Of a DNA stretch of 30,563 nt, positions 7,343 to 15,293 are shown in pieces. The number at the start of each line of letters is the position of its first letter. Positions within the stretch are counted from its first letter, which is position 1. The translations under genes were made by a program, and so were the position numbers. The stretch comes from an uncultured Actinomyces sp. (GTDB lineage Bacteria > Actinomycetota > Actinomycetes > Actinomycetales > Actinomycetaceae): assembly GCA_915063485.1 (NCBI GenBank), contig CAJZDJ010000010.1:1-30563 (forward strand), read 5' to 3'. Under the pieces are notes generated by a model that saw nothing but the letters and a program-made list of their open reading frames with translations, had not been told where the DNA came from and ran no database searches.

Positions 7343-9901
7343 ATGCCTGGCATTAACCTCACGCGAGTGGAGGCCAGCGAGCGCGCTGACATCATCACTA
7401 CTCGCGAGTACGCCGTCGACCTGGATCTAACCCAGGGCGAGGAGACCTTCCGCTCTGTTACCGTGGCGCGTTTTGACGCCAAGGCCGGGGCGAGCACCTT
7501 TATTGACCTAATTGCCCCCGCCGTTCATTCGATCAAGCTCAATGGGGTTGACCTAGACCCGGCAGCTGTCTACCACGACAGCCGCATTGCTCTAGAGAAC
7601 CTAGCTGAACACAATGAGCTGGAAGTAGTGGCTGACTGCGCCTACATGCACACCGGTGAGGGTCTACACCGCTTTGTTGACCCCGCTGATGGGCTCACCT
7701 ATCTTTACAGCCAGTTCGAGGTGCCCGACAGCCGCCGCGTTTTCACGGTTTTCGAGCAGCCTGACCTTAAGGCTTCTTTTACTTTCACCGTTAAGACCCC
7801 TGAGAGCTGGACGGTATTTTCTAACTCCCCCACCCCCACTCCTGTGGCTGAGCAGGCGGGTACCCACACCTTCCACTTCGCCCCCACTCGTCCGCTCTCG
7901 TCCTATGTGACTGCGATTGTGGCCGGCCCCTATGTGGGCGCCACCGACACCTACGTGGCCGGTGATGGCCGCCAGGTTGAGCTGGGCACCTACTGCCGCC
8001 GCTCCCTGGCTGAGCACATGGACAGCGAGGAAATCCTCAACCTGACCAAGGCTGGCTTTGAGTACTTCGAGCAGCTGTTTGGCACCGCCTACCCCTTCGA
8101 AAAGTACGACCAGATCTTTGTGCCTGAATTCAACGCAGGCGCCATGGAGAACGCCGGCTGCGTCACCCACCGTGACGACTACATTTTCCGCTCTCGCCCC
8201 ATCGAGGCCCTAGTTGAGCGCCGCGCGGTAACCATTTTGCACGAGCTGGCCCACATGTGGTTTGGTGACATGGTAACCATGAAGTGGTGGAATGACCTGT
8301 GGCTAAACGAGTCTTTCGCCGAGTACACCTCCACCCTAGCGGTAGCTGAAGCCACCCGCTGGAGCGACGCCTGGACCACCTTCCAGACCATTGAGAAGGG
8401 CTGGGCCTACAACCAGGATCAGCTCTCCTCCACCCACCCGGTGGCCGCAGAGATCAAGGACCTGCACGACGTCGAAGTTAACTTTGACGGCATCACCTAC
8501 GCCAAGGGCGCCTCCGTACTGGCCGCGCTAGTGGGTTACGTGGGCCGCGACAAGTTCTTCGCCGGCATTAAGAACTACCTGGCCGCCCACGCCTACGCCA
8601 ACGCCGAGTTTGACGACCTGCTGCGTGAGCTGGAGGCCACCAGCGGCCGTGACCTATCCACCTGGGCTCGCCTGTGGCTGCAGGAAGCTGGGGTTACCAC
8701 CCTACGTCCGCGTCTGGAGGTAGATGAGCAAGGCATTATCACCGCCTTCGTGCTTGACCAGGAGATCCCTGCTGGCTCCCCCGCCTCACTGCGCCCCCAC
8801 CGCGTAGCTATTGGTGGCTACAACATGGATGCTAACGGCAAGCTGGAGCGTAGCGTTCGCGTTGAAATCGACGTCGACGGCGCCAGCACCGTGGTCAGCG
8901 AGCTGGTGGGCTCCCCGCGCCCGGATGTAATCCTGATTAACGATGATGACCTAACCTACGCCAAGGTGCGTCTGGATGAGGCTTCGGCTGACTTTGCCCT
9001 CAAGCACATCACTGCCTTTAGTGCTTCCCTACCGCGTTCTATCGCCCTAGCTAGCGCCTGGGACATGGTGCGTGACGCCGAAATCAGCGCCGCCCAGTTC
9101 CTGCCGGCTGCCTTGGAGGCCCTGAGCGTAGAGACTCACTCCTCCGTGGTGCGTGGCCTGATCGCTAAGGTGGCCACGGTGGTAGGCCTGTACCTGCCCC
9201 CAGCCCAGCGCCTGGAGTACATTGAGCACGCTGCCCGCGCCCTGGCCCAGCTGGCCCAGGAGGCCGCCCCCGGTAGTGACACCCAACTGCAGCTGGCCAA
9301 GGCCGCCGCCGCACACGCCCTAACCGGTGAGCAGATTGAGCGCGTGGTGGGCTGGTTTGACGGCTCAGCCCCGCTTGAAGGCCTGGTTGTGGATCAGGAT
9401 CTGCGTTGGGAACTGCTGATCAGCCTGGTGGCCGCCGGCCGCTTTGGTGAGGCCGAGATTGCCGCTGAGGCTGAGCGTGACGTGACCACCACTGGTCGCG
9501 AGCGTACCTCGGAGGCTCGCTGCGCCCTACCCTCGCCGCAGGCTAAGGCCCAGGCTTGGGAAAAACTGGTCACTGACGCCTCGATTCCTAACGAAACCCT
9601 GGCTAAGTCTTTGCGTGGCTTCCTCAATGTCACTCGCCACCCACAGCTGCTGGCTCCCTTCGTGGAGGCTTATGGGCAGATCGTTGAGCAGGTGTGGGGC
9701 TCACGTACGTTCCACATGGCTGAGTCGATCCTGGCTGGTATCTTCCCGCTGCCGGCAGTTGGTTTGGACGACGTCGACGCCCAGGGCGTGCTGGAGCAGT
9801 GGCTGCAAACCCACACTGACTCCCCCGCCGCCTTGCAGCGTATTGTGCGTGAAAACCTCGACGACGTTAAGCGCGTACTAGGCGCGCAGGCCGTGGCCTG
9901 A
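7343..9901 (+). CDS. pepN: Aminopeptidase N (M1 family)
   Basis: Zinc aminopeptidase that removes N-terminal residues from peptides in the cytoplasm. The 852-residue product has the exopeptidase motif GAMEN at 266-270 and the zinc site HELAH at 300-304 with the third ligand Glu323 (HExxH-x18-E). It carries the long helical C-terminal domain usual for actinobacterial PepN (about 850 residues). The start is backed by AGGAGAG ten bases upstream of the ATG. No signal peptide is visible. It sits after the M13 peptidase but behind a strong terminator, so it needs its own promoter in 7288-7332, which I could not assign with confidence. A terminator follows at once. Confidence 0.96.
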   Translation: MPGINLTRVEASERADIITTREYAVDLDLTQGEETFRSVTVARFDAKAGASTFIDLIAPAVHSIKLNGVDLDPAAVYHDSRIALENLAEHNELEVVADCAYMHTGEGLHRFVDPADGLTYLYSQFEVPDSRRVFTVFEQPDLKASFTFTVKTPESWTVFSNSPTPTPVAEQAGTHTFHFAPTRPLSSYVTAIVAGPYVGATDTYVAGDGRQVELGTYCRRSLAEHMDSEEILNLTKAGFEYFEQLFGTAYPFEKYDQIFVPEFNAGAMENAGCVTHRDDYIFRSRPIEALVERRAVTILHELAHMWFGDMVTMKWWNDLWLNESFAEYTSTLAVAEATRWSDAWTTFQTIEKGWAYNQDQLSSTHPVAAEIKDLHDVEVNFDGITYAKGASVLAALVGYVGRDKFFAGIKNYLAAHAYANAEFDDLLRELEATSGRDLSTWARLWLQEAGVTTLRPRLEVDEQGIITAFVLDQEIPAGSPASLRPHRVAIGGYNMDANGKLERSVRVEIDVDGASTVVSELVGSPRPDVILINDDDLTYAKVRLDEASADFALKHITAFSASLPRSIALASAWDMVRDAEISAAQFLPAALEALSVETHSSVVRGLIAKVATVVGLYLPPAQRLEYIEHAARALAQLAQEAAPGSDTQLQLAKAAAAHALTGEQIERVVGWFDGSAPLEGLVVDQDLRWELLISLVAAGRFGEAEIAAEAERDVTTTGRERTSEARCALPSPQAKAQAWEKLVTDASIPNETLAKSLRGFLNVTRHPQLLAPFVEAYGQIVEQVWGSRTFHMAESILAGIFPLPAVGLDDVDAQGVLEQWLQTHTDSPAALQRIVRENLDDVKRVLGAQAVA

Positions 9902-9912
9902 GTTTAAACGCT

Positions 9913-9948
9913 AGTGGGGGCCCGGTTCCTTGGAACTGGGCCCCCACT
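9913..9948 (+). terminator. Intrinsic terminator after pepN
   Basis: A 17-bp stem (9913-9929 with 9932-9948, one G-T pair) is followed by GTATTTACC. Confidence 0.85.
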
Positions 9949-9955
9949 GTATTTA

Positions 9956-10043
9956 CCAAGACTTGCCCTGGCTTAGCCAAGACTTGTACCGCTTAGCCAA
10001 GATCTGCCCTGGATTTGCCAAGATTTGTGCTGGCTTTTAGTGG
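9956..10043. repeat. Tandem 20-21-bp repeat, four copies
   Basis: Units start with CCAAGA at 9956, 9977 and 9997 and with CCAAGATTTG at 10018. The consensus is about CCAAGAYTTGCCCTGGCTTAG. The array fills the convergent gap between pepN and crr. Confidence 0.85.
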
Positions 10044-10063
10044 CAGCTTAAAACCATGGCGCG

Positions 10064-10522
10064 CTAGTTGATGCTTAGCAGCTTATCCCCCGCATTTACC
10101 GCAGCGCCGGGCTTGGGTAAGTCCAGACGCTCTTCAGCTACTTCCATAGTGATCACTGGGCAAATCGGGTTGAACCCCAAGGTCTCCATATTGGTGGGGT
10201 TCCAGGTGATGATCGGGTCACCGAGGTTGACCTGGCTGCCTTCTTTGGCATGCAATTCGAACCCCTTACCTTGCAGGGTTACCGTGTCTAGCCCCAGGTG
10301 GACCAGTACACCGACGCCTGCCTCGGTAAGGATTACGAATGCGTGAGGATGAATCTTAGCTAGCTTGCCGCTTACGGGGGCTAGCACGGTTACGTCCTGA
10401 CCGTTGCGGATAGGGTCGACGGCGACCCCGGGTCCCACAAACTTTTGGGCAAAGACTGCGTCCGGAACATCCTCAATGGCAACTACTGTGCCGGGAAGGG
10501 GAGTTAGGACCGACAGGCTCAC
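10064..10522 (-). CDS. crr: PTS EIIA, glucose type
   Basis: Cytoplasmic phosphocarrier that passes phosphate from HPr to EIIB during sugar uptake. The 152-residue product matches stand-alone glucose-type EIIA: VAPVSGKL at about 48-54, the accessory His in HPHAF (His60), and the phosphorylated His75 in VHLGLDTV. The start is GTG at 10522, overlapping the EIIB stop by four bases (GTGA), so the two genes are translationally coupled. In the PTS it should serve IIB and the IIC encoded divergently. Control of other systems, as in enteric IIA-Glc, is possible but not shown by the sequence. Confidence 0.93.
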   Translation of the reverse strand: MSLSVLTPLPGTVVAIEDVPDAVFAQKFVGPGVAVDPIRNGQDVTVLAPVSGKLAKIHPHAFVILTEAGVGVLVHLGLDTVTLQGKGFELHAKEGSQVNLGDPIITWNPTNMETLGFNPICPVITMEVAEERLDLPKPGAAVNAGDKLLSIN

Positions 10523-10749
10523 CGTAGGTCCTCAATGTCCTCACTGATATTGTCAGCGTTGGGGCCGACGATTACCTGCACAGTGTCACCCATGACCAGC
10601 ACGCCGTGGGCGCCGGCACGCTTGAGAGCTGCCTCATCTACTACGCTGGCGTCCTCCAGCTCGCAGCGCAGACGGGTAATGCACGGCTCAATTTCAACAA
10701 TGTTGTCAAAACCGCCAAGGGCGTCAACAATCTGCTGTGCCTGAGACAT
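10519..10749 (-). CDS. PTS EIIB, glucose/N-acetylglucosamine type (copy 1)
   Basis: Single-domain EIIB of 76 residues. It takes phosphate from EIIA on Cys23 in the PCITRLR motif and passes it to the sugar bound by EIIC. I place the start at ATG 10749, because AAAGGAG lies just upstream and the length then equals that of the paralogue at 12722; a longer reading to 10785 would add 12 unconserved residues. It is the first gene of a leftward pair with crr (four-base overlap) and divergent from the IIC gene. It shares CITRLR, TVQVIVGP and most other positions with the second EIIB. Confidence 0.92.
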   Translation of the reverse strand: MSQAQQIVDALGGFDNIVEIEPCITRLRCELEDASVVDEAALKRAGAHGVLVMGDTVQVIVGPNADNISEDIEDLR

Positions 10750-10971
10750 ATTGGCTCCTTTTAGAATCGCGGTAGTTAAAACCACCTATTGTTAAAACTT
10801 TGGCTACCACACCAAAGTTAAGCTGCACCTAAGGCGAGCTCTGGCTACATGATATCGGAAAATGTTGGTTTCAATGTGGTAAAACTTTGGTTTGCTTGCG
10901 AAATAGTTAGTACCATAAGTGGTGGTGAGAATAGTTTTCTGTGGGAAGCTGTTTGATCCTGTGTGTTTTTG

Positions 10972-11000
10972 TTGACGCTGTTATGAAGGAGTGCTTCAAT
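10972..11000 (+). promoter_or_regulatory. Candidate promoter for the PTS IIC gene
   Basis: TTGACG (10972-10977), a 17-base spacer and TTCAAT (10995-11000). The -35 matches consensus at 5/6 and the -10 at 4/6. It would give a leader of about 95 bases containing the terminator at 11033. Confidence 0.45.
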
Positions 11001-11032
11001 TACACATATCAGGGGCTTGCCCCCGGTAGGCT

Positions 11033-11057
11033 CCAGTCATCCCCCATGACTGGTTTT
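11033..11057 (+). terminator. Leader terminator (attenuator candidate) upstream of PTS IIC
   Basis: CCAGTCAT pairs perfectly with ATGACTGG across a CCCCC loop and is followed by TTTT, 45 bases before the GTG start. CTCCAG at 11031-11036 could instead pair with CTGGAG at 11090-11095, which covers the ribosome site. Confidence 0.65.
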
Positions 11058-11101
11058 AGTGTGCACGGCATTGTTGCTGTGCCGATTCTCTGGAGAACAC
11101 T

Positions 11102-12448
11102 GTGACTACAAAGAAGAAGGGTTCTGGTTTCGCCGCATTGCAGCGTATGGGCCGCTCCCTCATGCTCCCCATTGCCACGCTGCCTGCAGCTGGTTTACTC
11201 CTGCGTCTAGGCCAAGCCGACGTGCTCGGCGCTGACGGCCTATCCAAACACCTCAGCTGGATGCAGCCGGTTGCTGATGTGCTAGCTGCTGCCGGTGGCG
11301 CAGTCTTTGACAACCTGCCACTGATCTTCGCGGTTGGTGTGGCCGTAGGTTTCGCTAAGAAGTCTGACGGCTCTACTGCTGTGGCTGGCCTGTTTGGCTT
11401 CCTGGTCTTTAAGGGAGTGCTTGACGCCCTAGCGAAGTTCTGGGGTGCCCCGGCAGGCCCCGACGCCAAGATCAACTACGGTGTGCTCGGCGGTATCATC
11501 ATCGGCATCACTGCCGCCCTGCTATGGCAGCGTTTCTACCGTATTAAGCTGCCAGACTGGCTAGCTTTCTTCGGTGGGCGCCGTTTTGTCCCGATTATCA
11601 CCTCTGGCGCAGCAGTTCTAATTGCCACCGTAATGGGCGCTATTTACCCGGCCTTCAACTGGCTCATCAACGAGAAGTTTGGTGGCTGGCTAATGCACGC
11701 TGGCGCCCACGGCGGCATCGGTGGCTCGGTAGCTTACTTCGTTTACGGTGTGGTTAACCGCCTACTCATCCCCTTCGGCCTGCACCACCTGTGGAACTCT
11801 CTGCCTTGGTTCCAGCTAGGTAACTGCCAAAGCCTAACCAAGCAGGGCGAGACCCTGCACGGTGACCTGACCTGCTTCTTCCAGGGTACCCCTGAGACCA
11901 ACGCCTGGACTGGTAACTTCATGACCGGTTTCTTCCCGATCATGATGTTCGCCCTGCCAGCAGCTGCACTGGCCATGTGGCGCTCGGCCTACCCGGCCAA
12001 GAAGAAGGCCACTGGCGCCCTGATGATCTCTGTGGCTCTAACTGCCTTCCTCACCGGTGTTACCGAGCCCCTAGAATACGCCTTCGCCTATGTAGCCTTC
12101 CCGCTGTACGTAGTACACGCTATCTTGACCGGTACCGCACTGGTGGTGGTTAATGCGCTTGGCATTAAGGATGGCTTCTCCTTCTCGGCAGGTTTCATCG
12201 ACTACGTAATCAACTTCGGTAAGTCTGCCGACCTATCTGGTGGCGTCTTCCAAGGCCCGATCATGCTAGTGATTGTGGGGCTGATCTACGCGGTGATCTA
12301 CTACTTCCTGTTCAGCTTCCTGATCAAGAAGTTCAACTTCCACACTCCCGGTCGTGAGGAAGAAGAGGGTGCTGACGCCTTTACTAGCGCCCAGAGCGAG
12401 GCTGCTGAGCGTACCGGTAAGAACGCTGAGGCTGCTCGTAAAGCCTGA
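11102..12448 (+). CDS. PTS EIIC, glucose/N-acetylglucosamine family permease
   Basis: Membrane channel that imports and presents sugar for phosphorylation. The 448-residue product has about ten hydrophobic segments and only the IIC domain. Family landmarks are LPIATLPAAGLLL near residue 25, LIPFGLHHLWNSL (about 221-233), FMTGFFPIMMFALPAAA, and GFSFSAGFIDYVINFG late in the protein. The last two resemble N-acetylglucosamine permeases (NagE) at least as much as glucose ones, so the substrate is open. Translation starts at GTG 11102 after CTGGAGA. The gene is divergent from the IIB-crr pair. A charged tail rich in Glu, Ala and Ser follows the last membrane helix where fused systems carry IIB. Confidence 0.92.
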   Translation: MTTKKKGSGFAALQRMGRSLMLPIATLPAAGLLLRLGQADVLGADGLSKHLSWMQPVADVLAAAGGAVFDNLPLIFAVGVAVGFAKKSDGSTAVAGLFGFLVFKGVLDALAKFWGAPAGPDAKINYGVLGGIIIGITAALLWQRFYRIKLPDWLAFFGGRRFVPIITSGAAVLIATVMGAIYPAFNWLINEKFGGWLMHAGAHGGIGGSVAYFVYGVVNRLLIPFGLHHLWNSLPWFQLGNCQSLTKQGETLHGDLTCFFQGTPETNAWTGNFMTGFFPIMMFALPAAALAMWRSAYPAKKKATGALMISVALTAFLTGVTEPLEYAFAYVAFPLYVVHAILTGTALVVVNALGIKDGFSFSAGFIDYVINFGKSADLSGGVFQGPIMLVIVGLIYAVIYYFLFSFLIKKFNFHTPGREEEEGADAFTSAQSEAAERTGKNAEAARKA

Positions 12449-12481
12449 TCTAGAACGTATTTCTAGCTAATTTCTAGCTGC

Positions 12482-12522
12482 AGTGGGGGGATGGAAGCTT
12501 GGCTTCCATCCCCCCACTTTTG
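12482..12522 (+). terminator. Intrinsic terminator after PTS IIC
   Basis: A perfect 17-bp stem (12482-12498 with 12502-12518, loop TTG) followed by TTTTGTATT. Confidence 0.92.
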
Positions 12523-12605
12523 TATTAGCTAGCCATAAAACGCCCATCTGCTCAAAATCAGCTGCTAACAATTAAAACTTGTGCAGCTAGCTCTTGCAGG
12601 TTTGA

Positions 12606-12621
12606 TTATCAGTGCTGATAA
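12606..12621. promoter_or_regulatory. Palindromic operator candidate upstream of the second EIIB
   Basis: TTATCAG-TG-CTGATAA is a 7-bp perfect inverted repeat around a two-base centre. It lies about 60 bases upstream of a TATGAT -10-like box (12681-12686) that precedes the gene at 12722. No convincing -35 is visible. Confidence 0.5.
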
Positions 12622-12721
12622 GCGCCTCTCTAACTAATTAGCTATTTTCTAAAGCGGTAGCCGGGTGTGACTGCAAAAGATATGATATTGGTCAATAGTT
12701 AGCCAACAGGGAGGAGACAGA

Positions 12722-12952
12722 ATGACTCAGGCTCAGCAGATTATCGATGCGCTTGGTGGCAGTGACAACATCACCGACCTAGAAGCCTGCATCACTCGCC
12801 TACGTTCACAGCTGGTCGATCCCACACTGGTAGACGAGGAGGCCCTGAGCCAGGCCGGTACTTTCGGCGTTGTAAGCGTCGGCAAGACCGTACAGGTGAT
12901 CGTCGGCCCCAGCGCCGAGACGGTGGCTGAGGAAATCAACAAGCTTCGTTAA
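12722..12952 (+). CDS. PTS EIIB, glucose/N-acetylglucosamine type (copy 2)
   Basis: Second 76-residue single-domain EIIB with the phospho-Cys23 in ACITRLR and the TVQVIVGP segment. By eye it is roughly 60% identical to copy 1, with the same length and no gaps, so the two are paralogues. It has a very strong ribosome site (GGGAGGAG) and its own terminator. The IIC gene upstream is cut off by a strong terminator, so this is a single-gene unit that could be controlled separately from copy 1. Both probably serve the same IIC or a related permease elsewhere. Confidence 0.92.
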   Translation: MTQAQQIIDALGGSDNITDLEACITRLRSQLVDPTLVDEEALSQAGTFGVVSVGKTVQVIVGPSAETVAEEINKLR

Positions 12953-12970
12953 AACTCGCTACTGCGAGCA

Positions 12971-13005
12971 AATGGTCCCTAGCTTTTAAGCTAGGGACCA
13001 TTTTT
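12971..13005 (+). terminator. Intrinsic terminator after the second EIIB
   Basis: A 15-bp perfect stem (12971-12985 with 12988-13002) running into TTTTT. The last bases of the right arm are part of the T-tract. Confidence 0.92.
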
Positions 13006-13033
13006 GCTATGCGTTAGTTAAAGCGCTTTGAAC

Positions 13034-15076
13034 TCACTTGTGAGACCAGAAACGGATCAGGGCTACTTCCCCATTGTCGTTCTGGCTCTTATCAAGCTTA
13101 ACTTCACCCTCGTACTTGTAGTCCTGCACAAACTTGGTTGATTTTTCAGGCAGGTACTGGGGAATGTCACCAGCAGTGAAGTTGTAGACCTTCAAGTTAC
13201 CCCGCTTGGAGTAGGTCATGTCCTTGGTTACGTGGATGACCTTGACCTTGGAACGCCAGTAGCGCACGGTGGTACCGTTGCTGGCCTGGTCGTGGCTGTA
13301 GTAGTACAGCTTCCAGTTGCTGTTTTCCTTCAGGGTAGCGCCAGTGTCGATATCCTTGTTGACCACCTGCTTGGCATTGGAGCTAGCTGGGGCAGATTCG
13401 GGTACATACTTGGCGTAAACCGTGTTGTCGGCAATCTTGTTAGCGCCATTAGCCAGATCGAAGTTAGCGGTCTCGGCGGTTACAAAAGGAGCCACGATCT
13501 TGTTGCCAGTGAAAGCAATGCCCTTAATATCGGCGCGGTCGCGTTCGAAGTCCACCGAGCCACGCACCTTGCCATAGAAATCGTCAGAGGTACCGGTGCG
13601 GATGAGCATATTGCCGTGGATGGAAATACCAGAGGTGTTCAGATCGAAGTTGTGACCGTCAAATACCGTGTTTACGCGGATACCAGCACCAGAGAACACA
13701 TCCTTAATCAGGTTGCCGGACACCTCATGGCCCTTACCACCGAAGAAACCTACCCCTGCTGCACGCCAACCCAGCTCAATGGTGTTATTGAGGAACTTGT
13801 TGTTCTCAGTGATAGGTGCCTTAGTGCGGTCATCCGTGCTGGCCCATGAAGCCAGGGAGTCATCACCATTACCACGCACGCTGGAGTTGATCACCTTAGA
13901 GTTGATCGTACCCTGGGCGAAGTTAACCCCGTCAGCCAGGTTGTTGCGGATACGGGAGTTTTCAATCACCAGGTTGTTGGTGTCTTTGCGCTCGGCAGCA
14001 GCGGCGTAGTCACCAATCCAGGCGGCGCATTCAAAGTGCTCAATCCACAGGTTTTTAACCTTAGAGTCTTTACCAAGCGAGCCAGCAATTGCCTTGTACT
14101 GGGCTTTTTCCTTGGTTTCGTCATAGCGGTTGGTCAGCTCCGAGCTCATATAGAAGTCGGAAAGCACAATGTTGCTGCTGTTGTGGTCAAAATCGAAACC
14201 CCCACCGTATTGCTTGTCAGCAGTAAAGTGAACGTGGCTATACCACATACCGGCACCAACAATTTTAATGCCCTGCCCATTTACCCCCAGCTTGCCATTA
14301 AAGTCATACTGGCCGGCAGGGATGTAAACAGTTTTGGCTTCAGTCTTTTTAGCATCCTCTAGAGCGCTATTAAAGGCGGCGGTGTCATCTGCACCGTCAT
14401 TAGCCTTTGCACCCTTGTCAGTAATGCTGATTGCCCCGACCGGCTTGGCGATGGCTGCGCCAGCTTCTTCAAGTTCAATGAAGTCAATTCCGTAAGCGGT
14501 TGAGTCGTCAGAGACCTTAACCAAGGAAATGGTATCGCCAGCTTTAACTTTGGTGCTCAATAAAGTGTGCACCTCATCAAAGCGGAAACGAGCCTTAGAA
14601 TTGGCAGTCTTGTAATTATGGGCAACGCTACCATCCACGTACTGCCAAGCGTGCTTGGCAGTTAAATCTAGGGTAGAGACCGTCTCGCCATTTACCTTCA
14701 CAGCCAGCTTGCCGTTAGCGCCATCAGGCAAAGTGAAGCGCACAGTAAGTGCGTCAGCTGCCTGCGCTACCTTGAAAGTAACTGCAGAATCTTTGCTAGA
14801 CAGCTCAACATAAGACTGGTTTGAAGCCTCAATAGCAGTAGATTCCAAACCGGTAGAATCTACCCGCTTAGCTTCAGTTAGCTCAGCGTTAGTGGCTTCA
14901 TAGCGAGAGTAGGACACTTTAGCCCCGTATTTTGCTGCATCAGCAGCAGTTACGGACTTGTCTGAGCTAGTCAAACCGTAGTTAGTTACGTACGGATCAG
15001 GTGCCGCATAAGCAAGTGGAGTGGCAGCGAAGGTAGCTAAAGCCGCCGTAACGGTAAGCAACCGTTTAATATTCAT
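13034..15076 (-). CDS. Secreted GH87-like alpha-1,3-glucanase / mycodextranase with CBM6/35-like domain
   Basis: Predicted extracellular polysaccharide hydrolase of 680 residues. A signal peptide (MNIKRLL, hydrophobic core, cut near AYA-AP at 24-25) is followed by a CBM6/35-like beta-sandwich at about 50-206 (opening RYEATNA, ending YGIDFIELEE). A right-handed parallel beta-helix at about 213-560 follows. Motifs AVYIP-like TVYIPAGQYDFNG, GAGMWYSHVHF, NLWIEH...AAWI, ADGVNF (Asp382) and GNGDDSLASW (Asp405-Asp406) match my recollection of GH87 enzymes that cut alpha-1,3-glucan (mutan) or nigeran; the Asp residues are candidate catalytic residues. A C-terminal domain (about 570-680, Lys/Tyr-rich) I do not recognise. 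Another pectate-lyase-fold specificity remains possible. There is no LPXTG anchor, so it is likely released. Monocistronic, behind an AT-rich promoter region. Confidence 0.75.
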   Translation of the reverse strand: MNIKRLLTVTAALATFAATPLAYAAPDPYVTNYGLTSSDKSVTAADAAKYGAKVSYSRYEATNAELTEAKRVDSTGLESTAIEASNQSYVELSSKDSAVTFKVAQAADALTVRFTLPDGANGKLAVKVNGETVSTLDLTAKHAWQYVDGSVAHNYKTANSKARFRFDEVHTLLSTKVKAGDTISLVKVSDDSTAYGIDFIELEEAGAAIAKPVGAISITDKGAKANDGADDTAAFNSALEDAKKTEAKTVYIPAGQYDFNGKLGVNGQGIKIVGAGMWYSHVHFTADKQYGGGFDFDHNSSNIVLSDFYMSSELTNRYDETKEKAQYKAIAGSLGKDSKVKNLWIEHFECAAWIGDYAAAAERKDTNNLVIENSRIRNNLADGVNFAQGTINSKVINSSVRGNGDDSLASWASTDDRTKAPITENNKFLNNTIELGWRAAGVGFFGGKGHEVSGNLIKDVFSGAGIRVNTVFDGHNFDLNTSGISIHGNMLIRTGTSDDFYGKVRGSVDFERDRADIKGIAFTGNKIVAPFVTAETANFDLANGANKIADNTVYAKYVPESAPASSNAKQVVNKDIDTGATLKENSNWKLYYYSHDQASNGTTVRYWRSKVKVIHVTKDMTYSKRGNLKVYNFTAGDIPQYLPEKSTKFVQDYKYEGEVKLDKSQNDNGEVALIRFWSHK

Positions 15077-15103
15077 AATATGAAATTCCCTTTCAGATAT
15101 GAC

Positions 15104-15149
15104 TTAACATATCGATATTAATTGTATCACACGGCACCAATTTTGTCAA
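15104..15149 (-). promoter_or_regulatory. Near-consensus sigma70 promoter with palindrome, upstream of the GH87-like gene
   Basis: On the minus strand a perfect TTGACA (15144-15149) is followed after 17 bases by TACAAT (15121-15126). ATATCGATAT (15109-15118), flanked by TTAA on both sides, lies over the predicted start of transcription and could be an operator. The leader would be about 38 bases, with an AAGGGA ribosome site. Confidence 0.75.
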
Positions 15150-15214
15150 TCTGTTATGCTTTTGTTTCACCTTTTAGATCCAATAAAGAGAACATTCAGG
15201 AAACCTTAAGGAAG

Positions 15215-15271
15215 AATAATTACCAATTACTTAGTGAAGCAATTTAGACAGCATCAAAACCGGTAATTATT
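15215..15271. repeat. Spaced 10-bp inverted repeat in an AT-rich region
   Basis: AATAATTACC (15215-15224) and GGTAATTATT (15262-15271) are perfect inverted copies 37 bases apart, upstream of the GH87-like gene's promoter. The stretch 15077-15290 is markedly AT-rich compared with its flanks and holds no gene that I can see. Confidence 0.6.
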
Positions 15272-15293
15272 TATAGTTGTTCATAGCAAACAA

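Larger units (their letters stand above)
10750..11101. promoter_or_regulatory. Divergent PTS control region with operator-like repeats
   Basis: A 352-base intergenic region with no gene visible. GTTAAAACTTTGG (10791-10803) and GGTAAAACTTTGG (10878-10890) are near-identical direct copies. CCAAAGTTAA (10812-10821) is the inverted copy, so AACTTTGG/CCAAAGTT forms an 8-bp inverted repeat over 10796-10819. GTTAAAAC also occurs at 10775-10782. These look like binding sites for a sugar regulator. I did not find a clear DasR-type site (TGGTCTAGACCA). Confidence 0.6.

Noticed and set aside
7664..8170. Long antisense ORFs inside pepN, the M13 peptidase gene and ptsI (e.g. 5610-6113, 18075-18635)
   Set aside because: They are shadows of strongly supported genes, with low-complexity Arg/Ser/His-rich products and no ribosome sites.
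9956..10043. Short repeats considered as a CRISPR array
   Set aside because: Units are contiguous with no unique spacers and no cas genes are present.
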